64,000 bases of DNA, taken from the NCBI RefSeq assembly GCF_000316115.1, contig NZ_JH993797.1:1040486-1104485 (forward strand). The letters run 5' to 3'. The position numbers were made by a program, and so were the translations under genes. This document shows, piece by piece, positions 33,483-43,160 of the stretch; position 1 is the stretch's first letter, and each line of letters opens with the position of its first letter. This DNA is from Leptolyngbya sp. PCC 7375 (GTDB lineage: Bacteria > Cyanobacteriota > Cyanobacteriia > Phormidesmidales > Phormidesmidaceae). Below the pieces are notes generated by a model that was not told the DNA's origin, did not search any database, and saw nothing but the letters and a program-made list of their open reading frames with translations.

Positions 33483-34892
33483 CTATCTCTCCTTAACCTG
33501 ACGTCCAGCTTCAAGTTCCTCGCTGGGATGTAACACAACCTGTTCTCCATCTCTTAACCCCTCCGTCACCTCAGCCGCCATGGTACTGCGGTGATCAATG
33601 TTAATCTCACGGGGCTGGGCCTGATCGTCTTCTACAACAAACACACACCAGCTCTCACCGCAGCGATAAAGTGCACTAACTGGCACTTGTAAGATATTGT
33701 CGTCTGCCCATGTGACAATCTGGGCTTCAATGCGATACCGATCCCCTAAAGGATTGGCTGTAGGTTCAGTCAACGTGCCAATAACATTGACCCGTTGTTC
33801 TTCTACGCCCAGGGCAGACACTTCGGTAAAGGCCGCAGGTTCAATATAGCTAACGGTAGCTGCCAGAGGCTTGGGGCCACCCCATTGATCAACAATAATC
33901 CGATCGCCAGGTTCAATCTGCACTGCGTCTGTAGACAGCACATCAATCTCCAATTCCAAGTCACCTGGGTTTCCTAACTCCAGTAAGGGGTCTCCGGCTT
34001 GAACAAAACGAGCGCTCTCATCGGGTACCCGTAGCACCGAGCCACTAATGGGGGCCGAGATTGTTGTGCGTTGTGCCTCATCCACCAGGTTGGCTAGCTC
34101 TGCCTCCACCCCGGCTATTTGGGCGCGGTAGGCATCTTCTAAATAATCAGGGTCGCGTTGTTCTTCTCGCAGCAACGCTAGGGCTTCCTGGGCAGCTGTC
34201 ACATTTGCGATCGCACTGCCCAACCGTTTCTCATCCGCCGCCAGTTCCTGGGCCAAACGATTTTCCTCAAGTTCAGCCGCTTCTCTGGCCTGACGAGAGA
34301 TGGCACCCCGTGTTTCTAAATCTTGGGCCCGGTTGCGATCGCGACGTGCCTGCTCCAACTCCACCCGAGTCTCTTCCACTTCTGCCGCTGCTGCCTGTTG
34401 TGTGGCCTGGGTCGCCTGTAGTCGAGCAGACGCCTGGGCCAAAGCTTCTGCCTTAGGTCGCTGGGTATCCACCCCCACCAGCTCAGCCCGCAACTCCTGC
34501 AATCGTGCTTGGGCTGTCTGCACTTTGCTATCTAGGGGCAATGGATCAAGCTGTGCAACAACAGCATTGGCCTGCACCAGATCCCCTGCTTCTAGATCGA
34601 TTCGCTGTAAGCGTCCATCCACAGGTGCTGAAACCACATATCGATCTTTTACCCGCGTTTCTCCCTCAGCATCAATAGTCACCCGTAACGGACCAGTCGT
34701 CACGGTCCCCAGGTCCACGGGAATGGGGGTAGGTCGAAAGGCGAGACCCACCAGAACAGTAATACCTACACCAGCTAGACCATAGGGCAGCCAGCGAGGC
34801 AAACGGAGTTGTCGTCGGGTCGCAGGAGTCGACGGATCCTTGGGCTTCCGTCGAAACAAGTTTTTGACCGTTTGTTTCTGGGCCTGCGTCAT
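33483..34892 (-). CDS. HlyD/RND-type periplasmic adaptor of an ABC exporter
   Basis: 469 residues: a cytoplasmic basic start, one membrane helix at about 31-50 (RWLPYGLAGVGITVLVGLAF), a lipoyl half-motif (GRLQRIDLEAGDLVQANAVVAQLDPL), a long coiled-coil hairpin at about 115-280, then beta-barrel and membrane-proximal domains (TTISAPISGSVLRVP ... SALYRCGESWCVFVVEDDQ). It would bridge the inner-membrane transporter to an outer-membrane channel. It is the last gene of a minus-strand set with the ATPase and permease, though about 216 bp containing a dispersed repeat separate it from the permease. MacA/DevB-like in layout; the substrate is unknown. Confidence 0.88.
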   Translation of the reverse strand: MTQAQKQTVKNLFRRKPKDPSTPATRRQLRLPRWLPYGLAGVGITVLVGLAFRPTPIPVDLGTVTTGPLRVTIDAEGETRVKDRYVVSAPVDGRLQRIDLEAGDLVQANAVVAQLDPLPLDSKVQTAQARLQELRAELVGVDTQRPKAEALAQASARLQATQATQQAAAAEVEETRVELEQARRDRNRAQDLETRGAISRQAREAAELEENRLAQELAADEKRLGSAIANVTAAQEALALLREEQRDPDYLEDAYRAQIAGVEAELANLVDEAQRTTISAPISGSVLRVPDESARFVQAGDPLLELGNPGDLELEIDVLSTDAVQIEPGDRIIVDQWGGPKPLAATVSYIEPAAFTEVSALGVEEQRVNVIGTLTEPTANPLGDRYRIEAQIVTWADDNILQVPVSALYRCGESWCVFVVEDDQAQPREINIDHRSTMAAEVTEGLRDGEQVVLHPSEELEAGRQVKER

Positions 34893-34935
34893 AGTGAGAT
34901 CTCCTTAGGCAGAGGAACTTGATGAGTGGTTTTGA

Positions 34936-34997
34936 GGAGTGTTAGCGGCCAACCGACCCCGTTGCCATCCCAGGAGGGAAGCAAGTTTTGGCTTTTA
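34936..34997. repeat. Dispersed repeat (GTGTTAGCGGCCAACCGACC family)
   Basis: Resembles 24205-24262 along its length (GTGTTAGCGG..AACC.ACCCCGTT.CC.TCCCAGGA.GGAA...TTTTGGCTT) and part of 11355-11465. It is inserted in the gap between the HlyD-like and permease genes of the exporter operon. Confidence 0.8.
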
Positions 34998-35108
34998 TAT
35001 AAGAGTACTGCATTGATTTTTGCTCCAAGAATTAGTTGTTAATAATAAACCTTTCCCCCGGTATCCTCTGCTGCCCCTGTCTCCTGTGCGCTCTTTTCAT
35101 ACCTTCTA

Positions 35109-37472
35109 TTACTCTCTTGTTTTTAAAACAGCAATCAAATCCAGTTGATTCAGCTGCCGTCGAATCAGTAAGCCAGAAGCCAACGCTGCCGCCATAATCA
35201 CGACAAAAGCAAAGGCATAGGTGGCTGGAGTGATCACCAAAGGAAAGCGAAACAGCTCCCAGTCGTAAATCTCAGTCATCAGTGCCGCCAGACCAAAGCC
35301 TAGAGCAAACCCTATGGGAATCGATAGCGTTAATAGCACCGCCTGTTCTCCCAATAAGATGAACGCAATTTCACCTTTGGTAAATCCAATGATCCGCAGG
35401 GTGGCCAGTTCCCGCTCCCGTTCTGATAAAGCAATGCGGGCGGCATTGTACACCACCCCAAAGGCAATGACCGACGCGAACCCTACCAATACCATGGTAA
35501 ATCCTGCCATGCTCCTGGTGAGAATGTCGTTGAACTGATCAATGGTGGTTTGACGCATGGCGACGCTGGCCACGGCAGGAGTTTGTTTAAGCTCGGCATA
35601 AAGCTGCTGTTGTTCGTGTTCATCCACCTGTAGATAGGCACCGGAAAGGGTAAATCCTTCTCGCATTAAGCGATTGAGGGCATGGATATCCATGTAGGCG
35701 GAAATGCCCACCAGCTCGTCGAAGATGCCGGTGACTGGCACGGTGCGCGTGGGACGCTCTCCTTCTAACACCTCCACGATGATTTGGTCTCCCAGGTGGG
35801 CCTGTAAAATGTCCGCCAGCTTTGTGGATAAAACCACTCCCTCAGGCGGTAATGTTACTGGCCGCTGCTCGCGGTCCAGCAGGCGACGGAGTTCGCTACC
35901 GGGCTCCACACCATTGATGCCGCTGAGTTTTTGATAGTGACCAAAGCGCAGCCGAGCGGGCACCGTGCGAAAGGGTTCGGCTCGTAATACCCCTGGCAAG
36001 CTGTAAAGGTCAAACTGGGCGCGGCTCGATAGGGGATTGTTAAAGACCAGGGTAATGTCTTCTCGCTGAATGGTGCGAAACTGGATATCCACCAGGGCAT
36101 CCATGGCGTCGGTGAAAAAACGGCCCAGTACCAGGATTGCGATCGCAACCGCAATGCCCACCACCGATAACAATCCCTGCACTGGACGTCGCTCCAAATT
36201 TCGCAGAATAATGCGGCTAGGGGCAGAAAACCACCGCTGTAGGCCCAGTTTTTCCACTAATGTAGGCCGATACGTGGCCGGAGGTTCAGGCCGCATGGCT
36301 TCAGCTGGTGGGAGCGACACCGCACGCTGTACCGCCAGAAACGCTCCTAATATTGCGGCACCACAACTGACCAATAGCGCCGTCACCAGTACCGATGGTC
36401 GCACCTCATATTGCAGCACCGGAAAGTGATAAAAATCTGCATACAAGCGGGTCATACCTTGCCCCATCCACCAGCCCAGACCGCTGCCTAGAACGACACC
36501 TAGCAACACCACGATCATTACCAGTTTTAGATAGTGCAGCCCCACCGCAAAGTTGTCATAGCCAAACGCTTTCATCACTGCAATTTGGTCTCGCTGGGTG
36601 CTCACTAACCGGCTGAGCAACAGATTTAACAAAAAGGCGGCAATTCCTAGAAAAATGCTAGGTATAAAGACAGCATGGGCCGACAGCTGACGAATCTCAT
36701 CGGAAATAAAGGTATGGGAAATTTGATCTTCTCGACCAAAGGCCCCTAACCCACCATAGGTTTCCAACTGCTGGTCTAGCTGAAAGATCACCTCGGCTTC
36801 ACTGGCACCTGGCATCAGCCTTAAACTGACATCGTTAAATGCCCCATCCATGTCAAAAGCTGTTGCCAGCGCCTCCTGCTGCATCCAGAGAATGCCAAAG
36901 CGTTGGTTATCGGGAACAATTTCCGTGCCCCGAATCTCATAGATATACTCCGGTGATAGGGCAACACCAACGATCCGTAGGGTTTGCCAGCGCCCATTGA
37001 GAATTGCCCCAACCGTGTCGTTTAGTTCCAGGTGATTGGCCTCAGCAAAGACTTCACTGGCCAGCACCTCATCCCCTCGTTCTGGATAGCGCCCTTTGCG
37101 AATAAACAGATCGTTAAGCATTGGGGTGGGGTGCTCAGGAATCGAGATTAATCGTCCGGTAGCCGGTTCCGCCAGGCCCTCCACGGACAGGGTGACATCC
37201 TGGACCACGCGCGTTTGCACGACCCCCACGCCCGGAATTTGCTCAAACCGGGCTGTCAGGCTTTTGGGTGCGCGCTTTAGCTGGACAAATACATCGGCAA
37301 ACCGGTACTGGTCGTAGTAGGTGGCCTGGGTAAGCTGTAGTGACCCGTGGGTGCTCATCATGGTGATCAGATTGGCCATACCACAGGTGACAATCAGGAC
37401 AATTGCCAGCACCTGCCCTCGCATACGCAGGAGATCTCGTAATAGTTTACGGTCTAGGGCTTTCAGTGCCAT
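35109..37472 (-). CDS. FtsX-type ABC exporter permease with two FtsX domains
   Basis: 787 residues. The N-terminal helix (about 16-40) is followed by a large periplasmic region, three helices near 265-395, a further helix near 435-455, a second periplasmic region and three helices near 660-780 (the last reading TYAFAFVVIMAAALASGLLI). This double-FtsX design resembles YbbP-type permeases and is about twice the size of DevC/MacB-type permeases, so this is not the heterocyst DevBCA system. The ATPase gene ends 6 bp upstream; adaptor downstream. Such systems move lipids, peptides or antibiotics across the envelope. Confidence 0.88.
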   Translation of the reverse strand: MALKALDRKLLRDLLRMRGQVLAIVLIVTCGMANLITMMSTHGSLQLTQATYYDQYRFADVFVQLKRAPKSLTARFEQIPGVGVVQTRVVQDVTLSVEGLAEPATGRLISIPEHPTPMLNDLFIRKGRYPERGDEVLASEVFAEANHLELNDTVGAILNGRWQTLRIVGVALSPEYIYEIRGTEIVPDNQRFGILWMQQEALATAFDMDGAFNDVSLRLMPGASEAEVIFQLDQQLETYGGLGAFGREDQISHTFISDEIRQLSAHAVFIPSIFLGIAAFLLNLLLSRLVSTQRDQIAVMKAFGYDNFAVGLHYLKLVMIVVLLGVVLGSGLGWWMGQGMTRLYADFYHFPVLQYEVRPSVLVTALLVSCGAAILGAFLAVQRAVSLPPAEAMRPEPPATYRPTLVEKLGLQRWFSAPSRIILRNLERRPVQGLLSVVGIAVAIAILVLGRFFTDAMDALVDIQFRTIQREDITLVFNNPLSSRAQFDLYSLPGVLRAEPFRTVPARLRFGHYQKLSGINGVEPGSELRRLLDREQRPVTLPPEGVVLSTKLADILQAHLGDQIIVEVLEGERPTRTVPVTGIFDELVGISAYMDIHALNRLMREGFTLSGAYLQVDEHEQQQLYAELKQTPAVASVAMRQTTIDQFNDILTRSMAGFTMVLVGFASVIAFGVVYNAARIALSERERELATLRIIGFTKGEIAFILLGEQAVLLTLSIPIGFALGFGLAALMTEIYDWELFRFPLVITPATYAFAFVVIMAAALASGLLIRRQLNQLDLIAVLKTRE

Positions 37473-37478
37473 ATCCCC

Positions 37479-38222
37479 TCACCACTCCAACTCCGCCGGA
37501 GATGCTTTCTGTTCATTTCGCTTAATATTCGCAATGTTGCCACTGCGCATATGGACAACCCGATCTGCCATGGCGGCAATGCCTGCATTGTGGGTGATTA
37601 CAGCCGTTGTGGTGCCAAATTCTTGGTTGACTCGTTCCAGGGTCTCTAATACTCGCTTGCCAGTCTTGAAATCTAAGGCTCCGGTCGGTTCATCGCAGAG
37701 GAGAACTTCGGGGCGTTTGGCAATGGCACGTGCGATCGCAACCCGCTGTTGTTCTCCCCCCGACAGCTGCGCCGGAAAGTGATCCAACCGATCTACTAAA
37801 CCGACCAGCTCTAGGGCGTCTTCCGGTTTCATGGGATGGCGAGCAATATCTGTCACCAGGGCCACATTCTCCCTGGCTGTCAGGCTGGGAATCAGGTTAT
37901 AAAACTGAAACACAAACCCCACCGACTGGCGGCGAAATCGAGTCAGAGACTGTTCATTGGCTTTGTTCATGGCCTGGTTGCGAAAATAAACCTGGCCGCC
38001 GGAGGGGACATCTAAACCGCCCAAAATATTTAACAGTGTCGACTTGCCGCTACCTGATGGTCCCAGTAGTACGACAAATTCTCCCGCGTACAGGTCTAAA
38101 TCCACTGACTCTAGTGCGTGCACCTTGACATCGCCCATTACATAGACCTTACTGACCTGCTCCATATGAAATACGGCAGGAGGCATCATGGATGCTGGAT
38201 TTGACGTTGAATTGGCCACCAT
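37479..38222 (-). CDS. ABC transporter ATPase (LolD/MacB-type)
   Basis: 247 residues with all ABC motifs: Walker [11 protein letters not shown]-loop [18 protein letters not shown], signature [15 protein letters not shown], Walker [13 protein letters not shown] and switch His in [10 protein letters not shown]. It belongs to the LolD/MacB class that powers FtsX-type permeases by mechanotransmission. First gene of the minus-strand exporter operon, 6 bp before the permease gene. Start ATG at 38222; a second ATG ten codons on is possible. No regulatory site was identified in the A/T-rich leader. Confidence 0.92.
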   Translation of the reverse strand: MVANSTSNPASMMPPAVFHMEQVSKVYVMGDVKVHALESVDLDLYAGEFVVLLGPSGSGKSTLLNILGGLDVPSGGQVYFRNQAMNKANEQSLTRFRRQSVGFVFQFYNLIPSLTARENVALVTDIARHPMKPEDALELVGLVDRLDHFPAQLSGGEQQRVAIARAIAKRPEVLLCDEPTGALDFKTGKRVLETLERVNQEFGTTTAVITHNAGIAAMADRVVHMRSGNIANIKRNEQKASPAELEW

Positions 38223-38328
38223 ACTGGCTGTTAGTAAACAGGGGATTATTTCTATCGGCAGTTACTCAAATTAAATAAACGTAAAAATGCGTCACTGTTA
38301 CTCTTGTGGTGATCTTAGACAAAAAACT

Positions 38329-38451
38329 TGAGGAATTTGTGAGGGGTGTAACAACACTTTAATGAGATCGCACCGGACATGATTGCCGCAAGCCCGATGC
38401 TCAGTTGCGATCGCACACCATAGGGCAGCCTCAATCCTCACAAATTCCTCA
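38329..38451. repeat. 123-bp segment bounded by 16-bp perfect inverted repeats
   Basis: TGAGGAATTTGTGAGG (38329-38344) and CCTCACAAATTCCTCA (38436-38451) are perfect inverted repeats 91 bases apart. The inside contains a HIP1 site and no reading frame. It looks like a small non-autonomous mobile element or a folded RNA, placed between the divergent ABC operon and the small repeat protein. Confidence 0.75.
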
Positions 38452-38499
38452 GAATGCTTGATTACTCTATCCATGGACTAATTACAGTTAAGAACCACC

Positions 38500-38751
38500 A
38501 TGAATATTGAACAGGAAACTAGAGCCGCTAACACTCAAAAGCGTCAGCATGCAGAGCAGTTAAACGAAAAGGTGTTAAATCGAGCAGTAGAAAGTTTGGA
38601 TACTGAGGATTCAGTGGCTGCTGAAGAACGTGAACAGGTTACACAACAACGCCAGACAACCGAGCATTTAAAGGAAACAATGCTGAGTCGTGCAGAAGAG
38701 ACCCTAGAAAAGTCAGATAGTGATGCAGGGAGATTTGAGTTAGGTGGGTAA
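38500..38751 (+). CDS. Small charged protein with two internal helical repeats
   Basis: 83 residues, no Cys, strongly charged and helical. Two copies of about 31-33 residues are evident: TQKRQHAEQLNEKVLNRAVESLD and TQQRQTTEHLKETMLSRAEETLE, each followed by an acidic turn (TEDSVAAEER and EKSDSDAGR). No membrane segment. I do not recognise it. Start ATG at 38500. It lies about 200 bp upstream of ftsH on the same strand. Confidence 0.65.
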   Translation: MNIEQETRAANTQKRQHAEQLNEKVLNRAVESLDTEDSVAAEEREQVTQQRQTTEHLKETMLSRAEETLEKSDSDAGRFELGG

Positions 38752-38951
38752 TTAGGGCTCAGGAGATAGTAATTCAGTAATGGACGATAACTGCACGAGG
38801 AGACAGGCCTGTCTCGCCACGGGGATCATACTCATAAGTTCCTCAAATCAGCTGTTTACACTCAAAGTATGTGGCATTAGGCCCTGAACGATATGGCTGC
38901 AAATGCTTCGGGATCAAGCCTGTAAACATCATCACTTATCCGTGCAATGCT

Positions 38952-40913
38952 ATGCAAAACCGTACCCCTCCTCGTTCATCTCCACCAAAAGACAATCCAA
39001 CCGGTTGGAGGCCTGCGCTCATTAATCTCAGCTGGCTTATGGTCTGGCTGCTAATTATGGTATTTACGATGACTCGTATGCCAGAACGCCCTGAGGCAGT
39101 TCCCTACAGTGAATTCCTCACCCAGGTTGAAAGCGGTCAGGTCGCCACAGTAAAAATCAGCGAACATGAAATTGAATATACGCTCATACCCGTTGATACA
39201 TCTCTCAACGATGAAGCGGCTACTCAACCAGAGGTGGCAACGACAACGCCCTTACCCGCCGACCCAGATTTATCTCGCATCCTACGACAACATGACGTTG
39301 AGATTACGGCCTTACCAACCAATGGTCGTTGGGTAGGGGGCCTCTGGAGCCTATTATTTCCACTATTGATAGTGTGGATACTATGGGGAAGCTTTGCCAA
39401 GAGAATGCAAGCAGGCCCCGCAGCCCTCAGTGTTGGTAAAAGCAAAGCGCGCATATATTCCCAAAGTGGGAATAGCGTTACCTTTGACGATGTGGCTGGC
39501 GTAGACGAGGCTAAGGCCGAACTCCAAGAAATTGTTGATTTTCTAAAGGATTCAAAAAAATATACTCGCCTGGGGGCCAAAATTCCCAAGGGAGTTTTAT
39601 TAGTAGGCCCGCCAGGAACCGGTAAAACGTTGCTGGCACGAGCCATTGCTGGAGAAGCCGGAGTGCCCTTTTTCAGTATTTCAGCATCAGAATTTATTGA
39701 AATGTTCGTGGGTGTAGGGGCCTCACGGGTAAGAGATTTGTTTGAGCAGGCTAAACAACAAGCCCCTTGTATTGTATTTATCGACGAACTAGATGCTTTA
39801 GGTAAATCGCGGACTGCCAATGGCCCTTTCGCTAGCAATGATGAACGGGAACAAACATTAAATCAGCTTTTGGCGGAGATGGATGGCTTTGAACCCAATG
39901 CGGGTGTGATTCTGCTTGCAGCCACCAACCGCCCTGAGGTGTTAGATCCAGCGCTGTTAAGGGCAGGTCGATTTGATCGTCGTATTGTCGTGGATCGCCC
40001 TGATCGCCAGGGACGAAAAGCCATTCTAGATGTTCATGCTAAGACGGTGCAGCTGTCAGATGATGTTATGTTATCCAAGCTAGCGGCCCGTACCCCCGGT
40101 TTTGCTGGGGCAGATTTAGCCAACTTAATTAATGAAGCAGCATTATTAGCTGCTCGCAAAAACCGTGAAGCTGTAACAATGGCTGACTTTAATGAAGCCA
40201 TTGAGCGCATGTTAACCGGTCTTGAGAAAAAGTCACGGATCCTTAGCGAGCTAGAGAAGCAAACAGTGGCCTACCATGAAGCTGGACACGCGATCATCGG
40301 TGCCCTAATGCCCGGCACTGGGAGTATTGAGAAGATTTCAATTGTACCTAGAGGGGTGGCTGCTCTGGGGTATACACTCCAGCTGCCAGAGGATGATCGG
40401 TTCTTAATGATGGAAGATGAGATTCGAGGCCAATTGATGATGCTATTGGGGGGACGTGCCGCCGAAGAATTGATTTTCAACAAGGTTTCCACTGGGGCCA
40501 GCGATGATATCCAAAAGGCAACAGACTTAGCCGAACGCTGTATCACGCTTTATGGCATGAGCAAAACCCTAGGTCCCATGGCTGTAGAGCGTAACCAAGC
40601 ACAATTTTTAGACGGGTTTGGACAGTCTCGTCGCCCCATTAGTCCTCATCTGGCGGAGACTATTGATGATGAAATCAAAGAGCTAATTGATCATGCTTAT
40701 CAAATGGCCACTGCGCTCTTAGTGAGGAACCAAGCAGTCTTAGAAAGAATTGCCAAAAAACTGCTGACAGCGGAGAGCCTTGAAGGTGACACTCTGAAAA
40801 CATTGTTGGCTGATATTCGACCATCGACCGATGTGCACGCTTGGCTAAACCCAGGCCATCAGAAGTTGCAGCCATATCTACAGGAAGAACGACACTATGA
40901 AACGACCTATTAG
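38952..40913 (+). CDS. ftsH: FtsH-type membrane AAA+ zinc metalloprotease
   Basis: 653 residues from the ATG at 38952 ([20 protein letters not shown]); an upstream GTG at 38871 is rejected because it adds a non-conserved tail. Membrane helices at about 24-40 and 130-146 flank a short lumenal/periplasmic domain with [15 protein letters not shown]. Then come Walker A GPPGTGKT (219-226), Walker [14 protein letters not shown] (about 273-285), second region of homology [10 protein letters not shown], and zinc site HEAGH (442-446). It degrades membrane and soluble proteins; cyanobacterial FtsH forms act in photosystem II repair and stress control. The extra residues in the lumenal domain and a short C-terminus suggest an accessory paralogue. 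Confidence 0.93.
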   Translation: MQNRTPPRSSPPKDNPTGWRPALINLSWLMVWLLIMVFTMTRMPERPEAVPYSEFLTQVESGQVATVKISEHEIEYTLIPVDTSLNDEAATQPEVATTTPLPADPDLSRILRQHDVEITALPTNGRWVGGLWSLLFPLLIVWILWGSFAKRMQAGPAALSVGKSKARIYSQSGNSVTFDDVAGVDEAKAELQEIVDFLKDSKKYTRLGAKIPKGVLLVGPPGTGKTLLARAIAGEAGVPFFSISASEFIEMFVGVGASRVRDLFEQAKQQAPCIVFIDELDALGKSRTANGPFASNDEREQTLNQLLAEMDGFEPNAGVILLAATNRPEVLDPALLRAGRFDRRIVVDRPDRQGRKAILDVHAKTVQLSDDVMLSKLAARTPGFAGADLANLINEAALLAARKNREAVTMADFNEAIERMLTGLEKKSRILSELEKQTVAYHEAGHAIIGALMPGTGSIEKISIVPRGVAALGYTLQLPEDDRFLMMEDEIRGQLMMLLGGRAAEELIFNKVSTGASDDIQKATDLAERCITLYGMSKTLGPMAVERNQAQFLDGFGQSRRPISPHLAETIDDEIKELIDHAYQMATALLVRNQAVLERIAKKLLTAESLEGDTLKTLLADIRPSTDVHAWLNPGHQKLQPYLQEERHYETTY

Positions 40914-40956
40914 CTCAGATTAGCTCAGAGTCACACCCTAGTTTTTCTCAACGCAG

Positions 40957-41562
40957 TTATTCATATGAATAGCTTTGATACCCCGTAACCAGGCGACTGC
41001 CATCCTTGAAAACATGGACTTCTATTTGATCACTGGCCCATGTAATGCGATTGGCTAGGTCCGGATTAAAGATCCGTACTTGTTGATTGCGCGATGAGAC
41101 CGGTGAAGTGGGCTCATTGATGGCTAGGGATTCAACATATGGACCATCGATGAGAATATCCAATTGTTTTAACAGTGACTGGGAACCTTCAGGTGCATTA
41201 GTTTTCTGTAATTCGTTTAATGTAAATCCACTAAACGACATGACATTTAACCCGTGTTTTTTCACCTGTCGGGCTACTTCTGCCAGGGCGGTTGCTTGCC
41301 AAAAGGGTTCACCTCCTGAGAATGTCACGCCTTCATTTTCAGGATCATCTAGGATACGGCTGACCAGTTCATCAATGGATACTATCTGGTTAGGTTCAAA
41401 AGACCAGGAGGCCGGATTAAAACATCCTGGACATTCTCGCAAGCAGCCCTGTACCCATACCACGGCTCGACGCCCTGGACCGTTGACTTCAGAGCGATTT
41501 ACATACCCCATAATATTGAGGTGATTGGGAGGTATAGTTGTGTCTTTCTCGGCTAGTGGCAT
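40957..41562 (-). CDS. Radical-SAM activating-enzyme-like protein (NrdG/PflA type)
   Basis: 201 residues with the 4Fe-4S/SAM motif C40-x3-C44-x2-C47 in VQGCLRECPGCFNPASW and the GGEP motif in VTFSGGEPFWQ. Size and the FNPASWSF segment fit anaerobic ribonucleotide reductase/pyruvate-formate lyase activase-like proteins. No glycyl-radical enzyme gene lies in the window, so its partner is elsewhere or the protein acts on something else. A terminator lies between it and the upstream heme oxygenase gene, so cotranscription is not certain. Convergent with ftsH. Confidence 0.85.
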   Translation of the reverse strand: MPLAEKDTTIPPNHLNIMGYVNRSEVNGPGRRAVVWVQGCLRECPGCFNPASWSFEPNQIVSIDELVSRILDDPENEGVTFSGGEPFWQATALAEVARQVKKHGLNVMSFSGFTLNELQKTNAPEGSQSLLKQLDILIDGPYVESLAINEPTSPVSSRNQQVRIFNPDLANRITWASDQIEVHVFKDGSRLVTGYQSYSYE

Positions 41563-41605
41563 CGTATTTCTCCTAGTTACTGGATATGGTCAATCGAGCA
41601 GTTAT

Positions 41606-41628
41606 GAAAAAATCCCCCTTGCGGGGGA
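41606..41628 (-). terminator. Rho-independent terminator downstream of heme oxygenase
   Basis: On the minus strand the sequence reads CCCCC-GCAA-GGGGG followed by ATTTTTT: a short GC hairpin with a U-run, the textbook form. It lies 47 bases after the heme oxygenase stop and 44 bases before the radical-SAM gene start, implying separation or attenuation between the two genes. Confidence 0.88.
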
Positions 41629-41674
41629 CGTGGAGGTTCATAGAAGAGGAGGTAGCCGATGAACAAGTCAATGA

Positions 41675-42439
41675 TTAGACAGTTACTGAAGACACGAGTT
41701 CAGTAGATACTGTCGGTGACCGATGATGGTACTCTGTACGGCCAGGTGTATCTTGGCGAGTAATCAAGTCAAAGACATGTTCGCCAATGGCTGCTTTTAC
41801 CAGAGGCTCTAGCTCATTAACAATATTACAATTAAGTCGAAATGCTACATTTGCTTCGTCAACAATTTGTCGTACTAGACTCATCTCAATGGGCAATGAG
41901 TTCAAAGCATCTCTGTATTGCCCCTTCAAAGCCCGTCGAGCTTCCACAGTAGAGATATCGTCAAATTCATAAAATGCTGTCCCATAGCCTTCCGGTAGTT
42001 CTAAAACAGAACGAATAATGGCCTTTAGAGCTTGCCCATCAGAGAGATCACCCATATAGCGCACATAGGCATGGGCAACCAATAAGGATGGGTTCTGGTT
42101 AGCCACCTGATGAATGCGTTCTATGTAGTGGAGACCGGCTGAGGACGCCATAATCCCACCACGCCAATTTTTGCCATAGTAAAAAGCAAGGTCTTTTTCT
42201 AATTGTGGGACTCGCTCTAAGGCAGGGAAATACATGGTACCCACGACAGAATGGTGGGCATGCCGTCGCATTTCCTCTTCTAGAGCACTGTAAATAAAGT
42301 ATAGGTTAGCGACTAGATGACGGAAGGGGTCCCTTTCAACAATGCCTTTGAGAAAACATTTCATAAATGCTGTGTTTTCTGCCAGTGCATGAGACTTCTG
42401 TGTCCCTTCCCGCAACTGCATAGCTAAGTTGTGGTTCAT
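41675..42439 (-). CDS. ho: Heme oxygenase (biliverdin-forming)
   Basis: 254 residues with the HO-1 fold pattern: proximal heme ligand H17 in REGTQKSHALAEN, ANLYFIYSALEEEM and distal-helix glycines in AYVRYMGDLSDGQALKAII. It splits heme to biliverdin, CO and iron using ferredoxin, the entry to phycocyanobilin for phycobilisomes and for the phytochrome at 18 kb. The neighbouring radical-SAM gene recalls low-oxygen HO2 gene sets, but the usual hemN and chlA partners are absent here. A terminator follows the gene. The upstream leader contains an 11-bp inverted repeat pair (42498-42599). Confidence 0.93.
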   Translation of the reverse strand: MNHNLAMQLREGTQKSHALAENTAFMKCFLKGIVERDPFRHLVANLYFIYSALEEEMRRHAHHSVVGTMYFPALERVPQLEKDLAFYYGKNWRGGIMASSAGLHYIERIHQVANQNPSLLVAHAYVRYMGDLSDGQALKAIIRSVLELPEGYGTAFYEFDDISTVEARRALKGQYRDALNSLPIEMSLVRQIVDEANVAFRLNCNIVNELEPLVKAAIGEHVFDLITRQDTPGRTEYHHRSPTVSTELVSSVTV

Positions 42440-42497
42440 GGTATACCCTCAATTATTGCTGCATCGAGCTGGCTGTGGAACCTAAAAGAAGAAAAAA

Positions 42498-42599
42498 GGC
42501 AAGAAATAATGCTGATTGGAGCATAGGCACGAATTAGGAGCCCTCCTTGTGACGTGCATAACTCTAAGTAGTTGGAGATACTCATTGATATTTCTTGCC
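42498..42599. repeat. 102-bp segment bounded by inverted repeats upstream of heme oxygenase
   Basis: GGCAAGAAATA (42498-42508) and TATTTCTTGCC (42589-42599) are perfect inverted repeats, 59-160 bases upstream of the heme oxygenase ATG. This could be a structured leader, a small non-autonomous element or chance; no reading frame is inside. Confidence 0.55.
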
Positions 42600-42618
42600 A
42601 GAAAACTTGTCAGATAAA

Positions 42619-42861
42619 TTAGGAAATATCAAGATGTTGAGGCCCAGTCCACCCAGTCTTGGGATTTGAGAAAGAGGCTCGATAGCTCTGCCTCTGGCGT
42701 CTCAGGTATGGGCTCATAACCATATTGCCAATGTGTGAAGGGGAGAAGCGACATCTGCATTCGCCTGCGGTAGATTGGCCTGAAGACTCATGGCTAAAAA
42801 CGTTAGGCTTAGCTTTAATTACTATATAGCGATTAAACGATTCCTGGATCTCTATTTTCAA
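42619..42861 (-). CDS. Doubtful 80-codon reading frame
   Basis: Runs from a TTG at 42861 without a ribosome-binding site. The product is basic, with IGNMVMSPYLRRQRQSYRASF and no recognised domain or membrane segment. It is the only sizeable frame in 42440-43160. It may be chance coding potential; I list it because the 720-bp gap upstream of heme oxygenase is otherwise without a gene. Confidence 0.2.
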   Translation of the reverse strand: MKIEIQESFNRYIVIKAKPNVFSHESSGQSTAGECRCRFSPSHIGNMVMSPYLRRQRQSYRASFSNPKTGWTGPQHLDIS

Positions 42862-43160
42862 AACTTTACGCTTTATGGTAAGTCTTGAATTCTAGGAAAA
42901 CAGTATGGAATCTTTAGTATTGCTTCATTTTGCTGAGTTGAAGCTCTAACCTATGGATGAGTCTGCCGTATATCCCTTTGGGCTGACCGGTTGATGGCTT
43001 ACAAAATGTGATGCCTGTAGCGGCATGGGTGCGCTATATTATAGTATTTATATCTAGAAAGTTATCAATAGATGTTTGTGGGAGAGCGGCGGCGGCTGTA
43101 CTTGCTCCCTCCCATAGCCTCAACGTCTATGGGAGAGACCGTACGTTAAAAAGTCCTTGG

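Noticed and set aside
33483..38222. Heterocyst DevBCA exporter
   Set aside because: The permease has 787 residues with two FtsX domains, about twice DevC, and no other heterocyst genes are present.
42619..42861. Conserved small gene upstream of heme oxygenase
   Set aside because: TTG start, no ribosome-binding site and no family; kept only as a low-confidence entry.
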